Below are positions 53,158 through 62,820 of a DNA stretch of 64,000 nucleotides, piece after piece. The stretch spans positions 1 to 64,000 of the forward strand of contig DATMYA010000040.1 of NCBI GenBank assembly GCA_035561135.1. The letters are read 5' to 3'. The notes beneath the pieces were generated by a model, which worked only from the letters and a program-made list of their open reading frames with translations, made no database searches and was not told the DNA's origin. This DNA comes from Clostridia bacterium (GTDB taxonomy: Bacteria; Acidobacteriota; Terriglobia; Terriglobales; Acidobacteriaceae). A program made the position numbers and the translations under genes. Position 1 is the stretch's first letter. Each line of letters starts with the position of its first letter.

Positions 53158-54999
53158 ATGGCTGTCCGCCGAATCGCAATCCTCTTCTTTTCCATGCTGA
53201 TGCATGTGCTGGCGCTGCCTGCACATGCGCAACAATGGATTGAAGTCCGCTCGCCGAACTTCGTCATCGCCACTGACGGCAGCGACCGCCAAGCCCGCGA
53301 GATACTGAACCGCTTCGAGCAGATGCGCGGTGTCTTCGCTTCGATGTTCCGCCGCACCAAGGTCAACTCTCCTGTTCCGCTATCGATCGTGGCATTCCGT
53401 TCCAGCAAGGATCTGCGCGCTGCCGGACCGGTTTACAACGGAAAAGCCGTTGAGGTCGCCGGCTTCTATCAGCAGGGTGAAGACCGCAACTACATCGCGC
53501 TCGACCTCTCATCGGAGAACAACTCCGTTGCCTTCCACGAATACGCTCACACGCTGCTGAACTCAAATTATCCGCGAACCCAGGCGTGGTTCGACGAAGG
53601 CTTTGCCGAGTATTACGCGTCCATGAAGGTCTCGGCAAAAGACGTCGAGATCGGACAGGCCCCTCCGTCGGCCTCCGTGCTCAACCAAGCGAATTCGCTG
53701 ACTCCCATGGTTGACCTGTTCAGCGTGGCGCACGAATCCAATGCTTACAACGAAAGCGGACACGCGCGACAGCTCTTCTATGCGCAATCGTGGCTGGTCG
53801 TTCATTGGATCTTCGACAACCAAAAGATGAACGAGTTGGGCCAGTACTTCGATCTCTCGATGAACCGCAAGGTTCCGATCGCCGATGCAATCCGACAGGC
53901 GTTTGGAATGGATGCAAAGCAGTTCGACAAAGTGATTTACGAATACTGGCGCGCCGGTCGCGGAACCATGCATCGCGTGCCCGCCCCAGTACCTCTGGAA
54001 CTCCCTTCATTCACGGTGTCCAAACTTACTGACGCGCAAGCGCTCGCCATTGTCGCCGACCTGCACGCGCACGTGGCCGACCACCACGCGCAAGCTGTCG
54101 AGGAATTCAAGCAGGTTTTGGCAAATGATCCCAACAACCCCATTGCGCACCGGGGCGTGGGGTTAGCGTATCTGCGCTCGGGCGATTTCGACCTGGCCGC
54201 ACAGCACCTTCAGCGCGCCGCCCAATTAAACCCTAACGATTCCCGCGCACACTACTACTATGCTGTGCTGCTCAACCGCGGTTCGCAAACCGACGTGCGA
54301 ATTGCGAGCAAAGCGCAGCAGATTCTGTTCGAGTTGCAGAGGGCCGTCGATCTCGATCAACAGTATGCGGACGCCTACCACCTGCTGGCATGGACCAGCC
54401 TCTTGCTGGATCGCCCGGAACCAGCGCTGGCACAGATGCGGCGTGCCGTGGAACTCAGTCCGCGCAACGAGGTTTACCTCCTGAACCTGGCGCAGATGCA
54501 GATGTTCAACAACAAGTACGACGACGCGAAGGGTCTGCTCCAGCACCTGCAAAACAGCCAGGATTCAAAGATCGCAACGCAAGCCACAGAAGTGCTCACA
54601 TCGCTCGACACCAGGCGGACGCAGCAGACTCGTTGGTCGGAGCAACACATTGGAGCCGACCGCGACCCCACGGCGCCACAGTGGCGGCCCAAAGAGAATC
54701 CAAACGCTGAAGCCATCAATGATGCCGAGCCTGAAACCAAAACTGCAAGGCCGGATATGCGCAAAGTCGAGTTTGCGAAGGGCACTCTGCTCTCGATCGA
54801 TTGCTCTGCTGCACCGCGTGCCGTACTCAACATGACGAGCGGCGGCAAGCACCTGAAGATGCAGACCGCCGACTCCCGCACGCTGGTGCTGATCGGCGCC
54901 GAGAAGTTTTCCTGCGAATGGAAGAACGTGAAAGTAGCGGTGAATTACAAATCCGATGGCCCCGGCCAGGGCGAATTGATTTCGCTGGAGTTGCAGTAG
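53158..54999 (+). CDS. Secreted HExxH metalloprotease-like protein with TPR repeats
   Basis: This 613-residue secreted protein has a signal peptide (MAVRRIAILFFSMLMHVLAL then PAHA), a peptidase-MA-like domain with zinc motif HEYAH (127-131) and WFDEGFAEYYAS supplying the third ligand, then TPR repeats (about 290-490) and a C-terminal beta domain. A role in envelope proteostasis is likely. ATG 53158 follows GGAGG at 53148-53152 and is preferred to a GTG at 53146. The upstream pilZ gene is 52 bp away. Confidence 0.88.
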   Translation: MAVRRIAILFFSMLMHVLALPAHAQQWIEVRSPNFVIATDGSDRQAREILNRFEQMRGVFASMFRRTKVNSPVPLSIVAFRSSKDLRAAGPVYNGKAVEVAGFYQQGEDRNYIALDLSSENNSVAFHEYAHTLLNSNYPRTQAWFDEGFAEYYASMKVSAKDVEIGQAPPSASVLNQANSLTPMVDLFSVAHESNAYNESGHARQLFYAQSWLVVHWIFDNQKMNELGQYFDLSMNRKVPIADAIRQAFGMDAKQFDKVIYEYWRAGRGTMHRVPAPVPLELPSFTVSKLTDAQALAIVADLHAHVADHHAQAVEEFKQVLANDPNNPIAHRGVGLAYLRSGDFDLAAQHLQRAAQLNPNDSRAHYYYAVLLNRGSQTDVRIASKAQQILFELQRAVDLDQQYADAYHLLAWTSLLLDRPEPALAQMRRAVELSPRNEVYLLNLAQMQMFNNKYDDAKGLLQHLQNSQDSKIATQATEVLTSLDTRRTQQTRWSEQHIGADRDPTAPQWRPKENPNAEAINDAEPETKTARPDMRKVEFAKGTLLSIDCSAAPRAVLNMTSGGKHLKMQTADSRTLVLIGAEKFSCEWKNVKVAVNYKSDGPGQGELISLELQ

Positions 55000-55010
55000 G
55001 CTGAAAAAGG

Positions 55011-55038
55011 AAACCCTCCCGGTTTCCCGAGAGGGTTT
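55011..55038. terminator. Hairpin between the TPR and cold-shock genes
   Basis: AAACCCTC (55011-55018) pairs with GAGGGTTT (55031-55038). For the minus-strand cold-shock gene, the stem is followed by CCTTTTT, a good terminator form. It can serve both convergent genes. Confidence 0.8.
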
Positions 55039-55057
55039 CAGGTATGTATAGCGCCAG

Positions 55058-55261
55058 TTAGCCGCGGCTCACGTTCTGTGCCTGTAAGCCTTTGGGACCT
55101 GTCACACATTCAAATTCGACGGTCTCGCCCTCGTTCAATGTGCGATACCCGGTTTCCTGAATGACGGAAAAGTGCACGAAGACATCCTCGCCCGTGGCGC
55201 GCTGGATGAAGCCATAACCCTTGGCACCGTTGAACCACTTGACTGTTCCCTTTTCTTTCAC
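55058..55261 (-). CDS. Cold-shock protein (CspA family)
   Basis: This 67-residue OB-fold protein has the RNP1 and RNP2 motifs (KGYGFIQ and VFVHFS) and the usual ending [13 protein letters not shown]. Such proteins bind single-stranded RNA and act as RNA chaperones. GTG 55261 with AGGAG at a spacing of 6 fixes the start; the much longer frame (to 55624) is rejected. A long leader of at least several hundred bases is possible upstream. Confidence 0.95.
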   Translation of the reverse strand: MKEKGTVKWFNGAKGYGFIQRATGEDVFVHFSVIQETGYRTLNEGETVEFECVTGPKGLQAQNVSRG

Positions 55262-55727
55262 GACGAACTCCTTTCGCCTCAGTACTCTGTTAGTAGCTCC
55301 TGCCAATGTGCGGCTCCGGGCGTGAAGTCTGCCCAAAGCTCCGCTCCACAGTGGCTCCAAGGTTGTCGCTCCGGTCCAGCACCTTCTTCGCGCAAAAAAA
55401 TAAGGACTCCCGAGTTTTACGCCACGATTGCGCGGCGCAAAGCTCCGGAGCCCGAATTCATTTGCTTCACACACTGCTGACGAAACATCAACCTGCACTC
55501 CTGACCTGTCGGCCAGTCCTACCTTATTCCGTAGGCAGGGCATGATTGCAGGAACTCTGGACTTTGGCAAGTACTCAGAACAACACGATTTAGCGTTTTC
55601 CCGAAACGGGCTTGGTGGCCACAAACAGGAACTCGTCTCATAGGGTCTTCGTGTTGGACCTCTCGGTTGTTTTCTCCTGCCTGTTCAGGCCGACGAAAAT
55701 TACCTACTCTGTTACGATTCAGAAGAG
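55262..55727. other. Spacer upstream of the cold-shock gene
   Basis: These 466 bp hold no supported gene. The cold-shock leader and its promoter must lie within it, as does the promoter of the plus-strand BrkB-like gene. I see no cold-box motif. Confidence 0.45.
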
Positions 55728-56645
55728 ATGTCACTCGCCGGTGAAGACGTTCAACACGCTGGAACCGCGCCCGTCGCTGCTTCTGCGGCCGAGGCATGGC
55801 CTACGCCCGTCCAGAGTCATGGCCCCCTTTTCGGCGCAGTGCATCGCCAGGCCGCCCCAACCTTCAAGTACCTGATGACGACCGAAGTGCATACCTATGC
55901 ATTTTCGGTTGCAGCCAACGCAATTCTCTCGTTCTTCCCTGCTATCGTGCTGCTGCTCACGATCACGCGGCGCGTCTTTCACTCGCAAACCATGTACGAG
56001 GTCGTGCTCGGCCTGCTCCGCGACTACCTGCCGAGCAACCAGGATTTCGTCATCAAGAACCTGCGCGTGCTTGCCGCCGGACACACCGTGCAGGTCTTTT
56101 CGATCATCATGCTGATCATCAGCTCGACAGGCATATTCCTACCGCTGGAAGTCGCGCTGAACAAGGTCTGGGGATTTAGAAAAGACCGCTCCTATCTTGG
56201 CAACCAGATTATGTCGCTGGGCCTCGCCTTCGGATGCGGCTCGCTGGCGATGCTCTCCATCGGCGCAACAGCCGCGAACTGGCATCTACTCGGGCAGGTT
56301 TTCGGCGGAGGCATTCTGTTCCGCGCCCTCGCTTACTTCGTCATGAAGATCTTCTCTATCGTCGCGTCGGTTGGAATCTTCTTCCTAATCTATTGGGTGT
56401 TGCCGAACGGCAAGGTGCCACCGCGGGCCGTGTTGCCGGCTGCTGCCGTTACCGGCCTACTCTTCGAGTTCGCCAAGTGGCTCTACGTAGCGGCCCTTCC
56501 GTGGCTGGATTTCCAGGAAGTCTATGGCCCATTTTCGATATCCGTCACACTGATGTTCTGGGCCTTCGTCTCCGGCCTGATGCTGCTCGGCGGAGCGTAT
56601 CTTTCCGCAGCCGAGCACACAGCGCAACAAGCTCCGAAACATTAA
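55728..56645 (+). CDS. YihY/BrkB-family membrane protein
   Basis: This 305-residue protein has about six membrane helices following a cytoplasmic N-terminal region of about 45 residues. Family features are HTYAFSVAANAILSFFPAIV, a polar loop, the FSIIMLIISSTGIFLPLEVA region and the helix FFLIYWVLPNGKVPPRAVLP. The family is widely called virulence factor BrkB but is mostly of unknown function; it was once misnamed RNase BN. The start is ATG with a GAAGAG just upstream. It is a single-gene unit. Confidence 0.93.
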   Translation: MSLAGEDVQHAGTAPVAASAAEAWPTPVQSHGPLFGAVHRQAAPTFKYLMTTEVHTYAFSVAANAILSFFPAIVLLLTITRRVFHSQTMYEVVLGLLRDYLPSNQDFVIKNLRVLAAGHTVQVFSIIMLIISSTGIFLPLEVALNKVWGFRKDRSYLGNQIMSLGLAFGCGSLAMLSIGATAANWHLLGQVFGGGILFRALAYFVMKIFSIVASVGIFFLIYWVLPNGKVPPRAVLPAAAVTGLLFEFAKWLYVAALPWLDFQEVYGPFSISVTLMFWAFVSGLMLLGGAYLSAAEHTAQQAPKH

Positions 56646-56709
56646 TTTCCTAAGCTATAAGAAGCGCACCATCTCGCGGTCGCGCTGTTCTCGCTCAACC
56701 CGCTGTTCC

Positions 56710-56745
56710 CAAAAAAGAAGGCACGGCTCGCGAGCCGTGCCTTCT
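56710..56745 (-). terminator. Terminator of the S9 peptidase gene
   Basis: A 15-bp perfect palindrome AGAAGGCACGGCTCG/CGAGCCGTGCCTTCT with no unpaired loop bases is followed on the minus strand by TTTTTT. It lies 31 bp beyond the gene stop. Confidence 0.92.
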
Positions 56746-56776
56746 GGTTCTCTTACACCTATCTATCGTGTGACAT

Positions 56777-58885
56777 CTAGCGTTTGCTGTCTGATGTCTG
56801 CCGTCCGACGTTTGCCCCTTGCAGATAACTGTCCACCCAGCCGTTAACCGTCTTGTACCAGAGCTGCGAATTTTGCGGCTTCAGAACCCAATGGCCTTCG
56901 TCCGGGAAGTACAGCATCTTCGAAGGCACGCCCAGTCGCTGCAAGGTTGTGAATAGCTGGAAGCCTTCGCTCACGTCGAGACGGTAATCAAGCTGCCCGT
57001 GAACGACGAGCGTCGGCGTCTTGAAATTCTTCGCGTACTGGTGCGGAGACCACTTCACGTACGTCGCCCGGTTATTCCACGGCGTACCCTTGAGCTCCCA
57101 TTCGGGGAACCACAGCTCTTCGGTCGAACCGTACGCGCTCTCGGTGTTGAACATGCCATCGTGTGAGACCAGGCACTTAAAGCGCGTGTTGTGTCCGAGA
57201 ATCCAATTCACCATGTATCCGCCGTAGCTCGCGCCCATAGCGCACTCGCGGTCTTTGTCAATGTACGGATACGTCTTCTCGGCATAGTCCAGGCCCATCA
57301 TCAGGTCTTTGTAAGCGCGTCCACCCCAGTCGCCGTTCACGTCATCGACAAATTTCTGTCCGTAGCCGGTCGAGCCGCGCGGATTCACCATGACGACCAC
57401 GTAGCCGTCAGAGGCGAACATATTCGGATTCCACCGGAACGACCAGTCATCGCCCCACGCCCCCTGTGGTCCCCCGTGGATGAGGAACTTCACCGGATAC
57501 TTCTTTGCGGCATCGAAGTTGGGCGGCTTCACGATGAAGCCCTGCACCTTTGCCTTCTCCGACCCGGTGAACCAGAAGGGTTCGACAGGCTGCATGGAGA
57601 CGGCGGAGAAAACTTCGCGATTCACGCTGGTTAGCTGCGCGTCCTTGCCGGACGCCTTCCCGCCTGCCGGATCAACTTGCACGGCGAACAGTTCAGTCGG
57701 GTACTGCACCGAGTTCCGGCCGAATATGATCGTCTTCCCATTCGGCGTCGGTGCGGGTGAATCGTTGGATCCGCGAACAACTTCGACCGGCGTGCCGCCC
57801 GAAATATCAACGGCGTACAGTGGCGACTCGCCCTTGTCTCCCGCCGTGATGTACAGCTTCTTCGAGTCCGGAGCCCACGCCATCGAATCCACCCAGCGGT
57901 CGAAGCCTTCGGTTAGATTTGTGATCTTTCCCGTTGCGCGCTCGATCAGGCGCAGACGGAAGCGGTCGCTCTCGTAGCCGGCGCGGAACTGCGAGCGGAT
58001 CGCCAGCCACTTGCCGTCCGGCGAATACATTGCTGTCGAATCGCTGCCCTTGTTCTCTGCGGTCAGGTTCCTCGGCTTCGCACCTTGCTCTGTCAGCGAC
58101 AAGACGAATACGTCACTGTTGGTGCTCGTCGCCTGCACTTCCTCGATGTTGCCGGTAAAGGCGATCTCTTTGCCATCGGGCGAAAACGCGTACTGGTCCT
58201 GTCCGCCGAGCGAGAACGGAGGCACATCGTGGTCGCCGGGCACGAGGTCGCGAGCCACGCCTCCCTCCGCCGGAACGAGAAACAGGTGCGAACGCTTGCC
58301 CCCGAAGTAGCTCGACCAATGCCGGTAGAAAAGATGCTCATACACAGTCGCCTTCACCCGCGACTTCTCGCGCTCATCTTCTTTCCCCTTGTTGCACGCG
58401 TCATCCGGGCAATCGGGATAGACATCGCTTGTGAACAGTATCCACTTACCGTCAGGTGACCACGTCGCGCCGCTCGCTTCTGTCGAAATGCTGGTCACCT
58501 TGCGCGGTTCACCCATGAGCACGCCGTTAACGGAATCGAACTGGTGCACCCACACCTGCGAACCACCATCGCGCGCGCTCACGAACAGCACGCTCCTGCC
58601 GTCGGGCGCGAAGCGCAAACGGTCTTCGCCCGGCCCGCCCGCGGTCGTCAAACGCCGCGACTCGCCACCCGCAACCGGCACTACCCACAGGTGCGGCTTG
58701 CGCGAGTTGTCCGTCAGGCTGACGTCCACGGCCGTGAAAGCCACCCAGCGCCCATCCGGTGAGACAACGAAATCGCCGACACGCTTCAACTGCATCATGT
58801 CGTCCAAAGTGAAGGGCCGCTTGCTCTGCGCGAAAGCGAAACACGAGAGCAGCAACAGGCTGCCCAGTAGAATGCGACGTATCAT
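56777..58885 (-). CDS. Secreted S9-family prolyl oligopeptidase / acylaminoacyl peptidase
   Basis: This 702-residue serine peptidase has a signal peptide (MIRRILLGSLLLLSCFAFA) and an N-terminal seven-bladed beta-propeller built from PDGRWVAF-like blades (TolB-like), then the alpha/beta-hydrolase domain with HGGPQGAWGD, the nucleophile in GASYGGYMVNW (Ser552), and the catalytic His in PDEGHWVL. It probably degrades oligopeptides in the periplasm. GGAGGCGC before ATG 58885 marks the start. A terminator follows. Confidence 0.95.
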   Translation of the reverse strand: MIRRILLGSLLLLSCFAFAQSKRPFTLDDMMQLKRVGDFVVSPDGRWVAFTAVDVSLTDNSRKPHLWVVPVAGGESRRLTTAGGPGEDRLRFAPDGRSVLFVSARDGGSQVWVHQFDSVNGVLMGEPRKVTSISTEASGATWSPDGKWILFTSDVYPDCPDDACNKGKEDEREKSRVKATVYEHLFYRHWSSYFGGKRSHLFLVPAEGGVARDLVPGDHDVPPFSLGGQDQYAFSPDGKEIAFTGNIEEVQATSTNSDVFVLSLTEQGAKPRNLTAENKGSDSTAMYSPDGKWLAIRSQFRAGYESDRFRLRLIERATGKITNLTEGFDRWVDSMAWAPDSKKLYITAGDKGESPLYAVDISGGTPVEVVRGSNDSPAPTPNGKTIIFGRNSVQYPTELFAVQVDPAGGKASGKDAQLTSVNREVFSAVSMQPVEPFWFTGSEKAKVQGFIVKPPNFDAAKKYPVKFLIHGGPQGAWGDDWSFRWNPNMFASDGYVVVMVNPRGSTGYGQKFVDDVNGDWGGRAYKDLMMGLDYAEKTYPYIDKDRECAMGASYGGYMVNWILGHNTRFKCLVSHDGMFNTESAYGSTEELWFPEWELKGTPWNNRATYVKWSPHQYAKNFKTPTLVVHGQLDYRLDVSEGFQLFTTLQRLGVPSKMLYFPDEGHWVLKPQNSQLWYKTVNGWVDSYLQGANVGRQTSDSKR

Positions 58886-59057
58886 TGCGCCTCCAGAAAC
58901 GACGGCATAAGGCCGTCCTCTGCCGATTGCCAAATGGCTGCGGCATACGAAATCGTAAGTCTAAACGAAGGTAGCCAGCTTAGGAACAAATCGGCTGTAA
59001 GATTGGATGTGCTCACCTACGATCCCAATATCACTAAGCCAAGATAAGGAGGGTGCG

Positions 59058-59618
59058 ATGAGAACTTTACTACTAACATTTGCTGTCCTCCTGTTGGCAC
59101 CGGTTGCACAATCGGGCGATGGACCACAACGTGGCTATGTTCCGTTTTGTGAGATCGTGCGCCATCCCGAAATGTACGATCAGCAGAAGGTTGTGACCGC
59201 TGGCGTTATTGAATCAACCTTGGAGTACAGCTTCTTCCTTGATCCAGCGTGTCCGGCAGCCGCAAACGACGACGATTCAACTCTGCCGGTGTTGGAAAAT
59301 AAGGACGAAAGCAGTGCCGCGAGAAAGCGTCTAGATGATCTTTTCGAAACCAAGAAGCGTGCATTCGTTGTTGTAGAGGCACGTTTCGATGCGTTCAACC
59401 GGTACAAAGGCGAGCTTCCCAAGGATGAACGGCTGCAAGAACTGTTGAAGAAAGGCAACGCCCGATTCGGACCTAATAACTGCTGCCGGTTCCGGCTAGC
59501 CATCCAGTTCGTTAAACTTGCCGAACCAGTGGCCCAGCCGCAAGCAGAAGGGGAGAGTAGGTCGAACGCCGCACACGAGAGCCTGCACGCCAACGGGCTA
59601 CAAGGCCGACGACGTTAA
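59058..59618 (+). CDS. Secreted protein of unknown function
   Basis: This 186-residue product has a signal peptide (MRTLLLTFAVLLLAPVAQS) and a domain with HPEMYDQQKVVTAGVIESTL, LEYSFFLDPACPAAANDDDS, RAFVVVEARFDAFNRY and GNARFGPNNCCRFRLAIQFV. The VTAGVIES...VEARFDAFN strands resemble a small OB-like barrel. The AAGGAGG site 7 bp before the ATG is strong. It stands alone between divergent and convergent neighbours. Confidence 0.84.
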   Translation: MRTLLLTFAVLLLAPVAQSGDGPQRGYVPFCEIVRHPEMYDQQKVVTAGVIESTLEYSFFLDPACPAAANDDDSTLPVLENKDESSAARKRLDDLFETKKRAFVVVEARFDAFNRYKGELPKDERLQELLKKGNARFGPNNCCRFRLAIQFVKLAEPVAQPQAEGESRSNAAHESLHANGLQGRRR

Positions 59619-59649
59619 CGCGCCAACGAGTCCTGAGCGCGGACGAGGA

Positions 59650-61701
59650 TCACGACCCGAGCGTAGCGGCCGAACCGTGCGCCCTTGCCGCTTCCTCTCC
59701 ATTCAGCGCCGGAAGCTCCATGCTGACGCATGCACCGCGCGGATGCACGTTGCGCGCATAAATGTCGCCGCCATGCTGCTTCACAATCCCATAGCAGATG
59801 CTTAGTCCCAGCCCGGTGCCGCGCCCCGGGCCTTTCGTCGTAAAGAAAGGATCGAAGACCCGCGTCACGTCGCTGAAGCCGCCGCCGGTATCCAGCACGC
59901 TCACAACCACTCTCTCCCCGACATGGCGCGCGTGTACCGTCACGCTTCGTTCGTCGGAGTTTTGCATTGCGTCCGCCGCGTTGCTCAGCAGGTTCACCAC
60001 AACCGTCTTGAGCTGCGCCTCGTCCACGGCGACGGGTGGCAGGTTCGACGGGACGTCACTCTCCACCACGACTCCAAGCCTTTTCAGTTCATAGTCGCGC
60101 AGATTCAGCGCCTCGACCAGCACCTGCTGGAAGACTGCCGCCTTGGTCTCAGTCTTTGCCTGGCGAGCGAAGCGCAGCAGATTGTCGATGATTAGCTTCA
60201 TCCGTCTGGCTTCACGACGAATGATGTCCAGCTCGCGCTGATAACGGCCTTCGGTGTCGCTGTCCGACATAAGTTCGGTGTAACCCATGACGGCCGTCAG
60301 AGGATTGTTCAGCTCGTGAGCCACGCCGGAGACTAGCTGCCCGACCGATGCCATCTTCTCCTGCAGGACGATGCGTCGCTGGAGCGTGGCATTCTCGATG
60401 GCGACGGCCACGTCGCTGGCCAGCATTTCGATTTTCGACATCTCCTCGTGCGTAACGCGGCTTGCATCTTTGGGATCGTCAAGCAAGATGCATCCCACGA
60501 TTGCCCCTTGCGCTGAGCGCAACGGCACCAGCAGTTCATCGCCCTCGCGCCAGAACGGGTTCATGTCGAAGTGTTCGATGCTGCTGACGGCGTACGCGCG
60601 TGCAGCAGCGCCGCTGCAGATGAATGAGTTGTGCCCAATCTGTCGCGCCCCGGCGCAGAGTTCCGCTACCTTTTCGGCTGTGAAGTCGGTGAGTTTTTTA
60701 GTGAGTTGCTCGTATGCTTCGGAACTTACGCCAGCGTGGCCCACGAGCACCAGGCGGTTCCGCTCATCGGGCAGAAGGATGGCGACGCGCCGGAAATTCG
60801 CAAATTCAGTAATGACCTGCGCGATCTCGCTGCACAGCGACCGAACCTCGGCACCACCCAACAGCCGGGAGGTGATGTCGGCAAAGCGCCCCATCTGGAG
60901 ATTCAGCGTGCGCTCTCGCTCCCCCGCCGCCCGCGCACCGCGTGATTCTTCTTCCAAGAGGGTCAGGATCATGCCTACGCCAACGAAGAGTTTCGGGATG
61001 TTCCACAGGTCGCTGTCGAAGCCCACGATGGCGACGACACTGGGTGCGAAAGCCGCCAATGCCCATATCCCTGCCCAGGCAAAAAAGCCGCCGCAGGAAA
61101 GCAGTACACCGGCAGAGGCACGCCAGAATCGTCGCGCGAAGAGAACACCCGCGAGCGTATACATCGCCAGCAACATCGTATAGAACGCGATGTCGGCGTG
61201 CTCCGTGCGGATATGCCAAAGCGCGATCCCGCCGAGCGACGCAAGGAATCCCATCGTGCACACGACGTAGACCGAGAATCGGCCGTACCAGGCCAGGAAC
61301 CAGGCTGCGCCACCGAAGAATATCCACGCAGCCAAACATGAGTATGCGAGCCGGTTGGAACTATTCGCCGCCATCATGCCGGCATACGTCACCAGCGGTA
61401 TGCTCATGAGCACAAAGGCCCCTGAGCGCAGGCGTGGCACTTCGACCAGGGTGGTCATGGAAACGAGGAAAGCCAGCCCCGCCACCTGCAACGTTGCCAA
61501 CTGAACCGTGTTTACTATCCAAGTTGCCCCCGGCGAAGACACTGAGAACAGCGCGGCCACAAAGTGCAGGAACATGACCGACCAACCAATAACCCAGAAG
61601 CGCACGCGTGCAGTTCGGTGTTGCCTCTGCAGGGAAAAGAAGACGCCGACGACGACGCCGACGGTCATTACTGCAGGAATGCCCTTAAGAAACTCGCTCA
61701 T
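59650..61701 (-). CDS. Membrane sensor histidine kinase with GAF domain
   Basis: The 683-residue kinase has about eight N-terminal membrane helices (1-250), a GAF domain (about 290-430), and HisKA/HATPase: phospho-acceptor His in GVAHELNNPLTAVMGY (about 461), N-box NLLSNAADAM, and G-boxes DTGGGFSDV and GRGTGLGLSICYG. It should sense an unknown membrane or ligand signal; no response regulator is adjacent (orphan). Start ATG 61701 was chosen because it begins at the first helix. Confidence 0.93.
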   Translation of the reverse strand: MSEFLKGIPAVMTVGVVVGVFFSLQRQHRTARVRFWVIGWSVMFLHFVAALFSVSSPGATWIVNTVQLATLQVAGLAFLVSMTTLVEVPRLRSGAFVLMSIPLVTYAGMMAANSSNRLAYSCLAAWIFFGGAAWFLAWYGRFSVYVVCTMGFLASLGGIALWHIRTEHADIAFYTMLLAMYTLAGVLFARRFWRASAGVLLSCGGFFAWAGIWALAAFAPSVVAIVGFDSDLWNIPKLFVGVGMILTLLEEESRGARAAGERERTLNLQMGRFADITSRLLGGAEVRSLCSEIAQVITEFANFRRVAILLPDERNRLVLVGHAGVSSEAYEQLTKKLTDFTAEKVAELCAGARQIGHNSFICSGAAARAYAVSSIEHFDMNPFWREGDELLVPLRSAQGAIVGCILLDDPKDASRVTHEEMSKIEMLASDVAVAIENATLQRRIVLQEKMASVGQLVSGVAHELNNPLTAVMGYTELMSDSDTEGRYQRELDIIRREARRMKLIIDNLLRFARQAKTETKAAVFQQVLVEALNLRDYELKRLGVVVESDVPSNLPPVAVDEAQLKTVVVNLLSNAADAMQNSDERSVTVHARHVGERVVVSVLDTGGGFSDVTRVFDPFFTTKGPGRGTGLGLSICYGIVKQHGGDIYARNVHPRGACVSMELPALNGEEAARAHGSAATLGS

Positions 61702-61861
61702 GGTTGGGGGAGTACGCGCTAACATTCTATGCGGAGTAGCCGGACAGGCAAGCATAATATCGCCTGATGTCTCCCGATTCACTGCTCGAGCGGCAACTGC
61801 CAACTGCATCTCTGGTGCGAGCTTCGCATCTAATTGCTGGAAGAATCACAGGAAAACTCTC

Positions 61862-62725
61862 ATGAGAATCAAACACTTACTCCGCACTGCTCCGCTGCTG
61901 GCACTCTTATTCACGCTGCTAAGTTCCGCTCCCGCACTGGCGCAGGACCGGGGCGAGGGCGAGTTGAGAACGGTTCCTCCATCGGGTATCACGGTGGAAG
62001 AGGTTATTCAGCGCTTCGCCACGAAGGAGAAAGAGTTCAAGGAGGCGCGCGAGAACTACACATGGAGACAGTCGGTGAAAGTGCAGACGATCGACGGCAA
62101 CACCGTCGATGGCGAGTACCAGTCCGTCGTCGATATTCTTTTTGACGATAAGGGACGCCGCCAGGAGCAGGTGGTATTCGCGCCTCAGTCCTCCCTGCAA
62201 CGTGTACAGATGACACGCGAGGACTTCGAAGACATCGAGAAACGCCTGCCGTTCGTGTTGACCAGCGACGAAATCGGGCTATACGACATCAGCTACGCGG
62301 GTCAGCAGAAACAGGATGAACTGAACACGTACGTGTTCGACATCAAGCCCAAGCGCATTGAAAAGAATCAGCGCTACTTTGAAGGCCGCATCTGGGTGGA
62401 CGACCACGATTTCCAGATCGTGAAGACTTTCGGTAAAAATGTGCCCGACGTCGTGCAAAAGAGAGGGCAGGAAAACCTGTTCCCCAAATTCACCACGTAC
62501 CGCGAGCAAGTAGATGGCAGGTACTGGTTTCCGACCTACACGCGAGTCGATGACACGCTACAATTTTCCGCCGGTGACGTGCATATTCGGCAGATCGTGA
62601 AATACACGAATTACAAGCGCTTCGGGTCCAAGAGTCGCATCACCTACGAAGGTCAGGAGATTCCGGGCCAGTCACAACAACAGGCTCCCCAAGGGCAGAC
62701 GCCGCCTCCGCAGACACCGAAGTAA
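61862..62725 (+). CDS. Secreted LolA-like outer-membrane lipoprotein-sorting protein
   Basis: This 287-residue protein has a signal peptide (MRIKHLLRTAPLLALLFTLL then SSAPALA) and a beta-rich fold: REQVDGRYWFPTYTRVDD and RIWVDDHDFQIVKTFGKN resemble LolA/LppX-type lipoprotein carriers. The C-terminus is a Gln/Pro-rich tail (GQSQQQAPQGQTPPPQTPK). The ATG lies after AGGAAAA. It is divergent from the kinase and is followed by a strong terminator. Confidence 0.86.
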   Translation: MRIKHLLRTAPLLALLFTLLSSAPALAQDRGEGELRTVPPSGITVEEVIQRFATKEKEFKEARENYTWRQSVKVQTIDGNTVDGEYQSVVDILFDDKGRRQEQVVFAPQSSLQRVQMTREDFEDIEKRLPFVLTSDEIGLYDISYAGQQKQDELNTYVFDIKPKRIEKNQRYFEGRIWVDDHDFQIVKTFGKNVPDVVQKRGQENLFPKFTTYREQVDGRYWFPTYTRVDDTLQFSAGDVHIRQIVKYTNYKRFGSKSRITYEGQEIPGQSQQQAPQGQTPPPQTPK

Positions 62726-62756
62726 CGAAGCCGGAAACTTTGAGTAGGGAAAGAGA

Positions 62757-62785
62757 AAGGCGACGGCTGCCAGCCGTCGCCTTCT
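62757..62785. terminator. Bidirectional terminator
   Basis: AAGGCGACGGCTG (62757-62769) pairs with CAGCCGTCGCCTT (62771-62783), a 13-bp stem whose single loop base is C62770. TTCTT follows on the plus strand. It lies between the LolA-like gene and the convergent kinase-fold gene. Confidence 0.9.
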
Positions 62786-62820
62786 TCATTGCCATCTTCA
62801 GACAGCGGCGAAGGAGTTGC

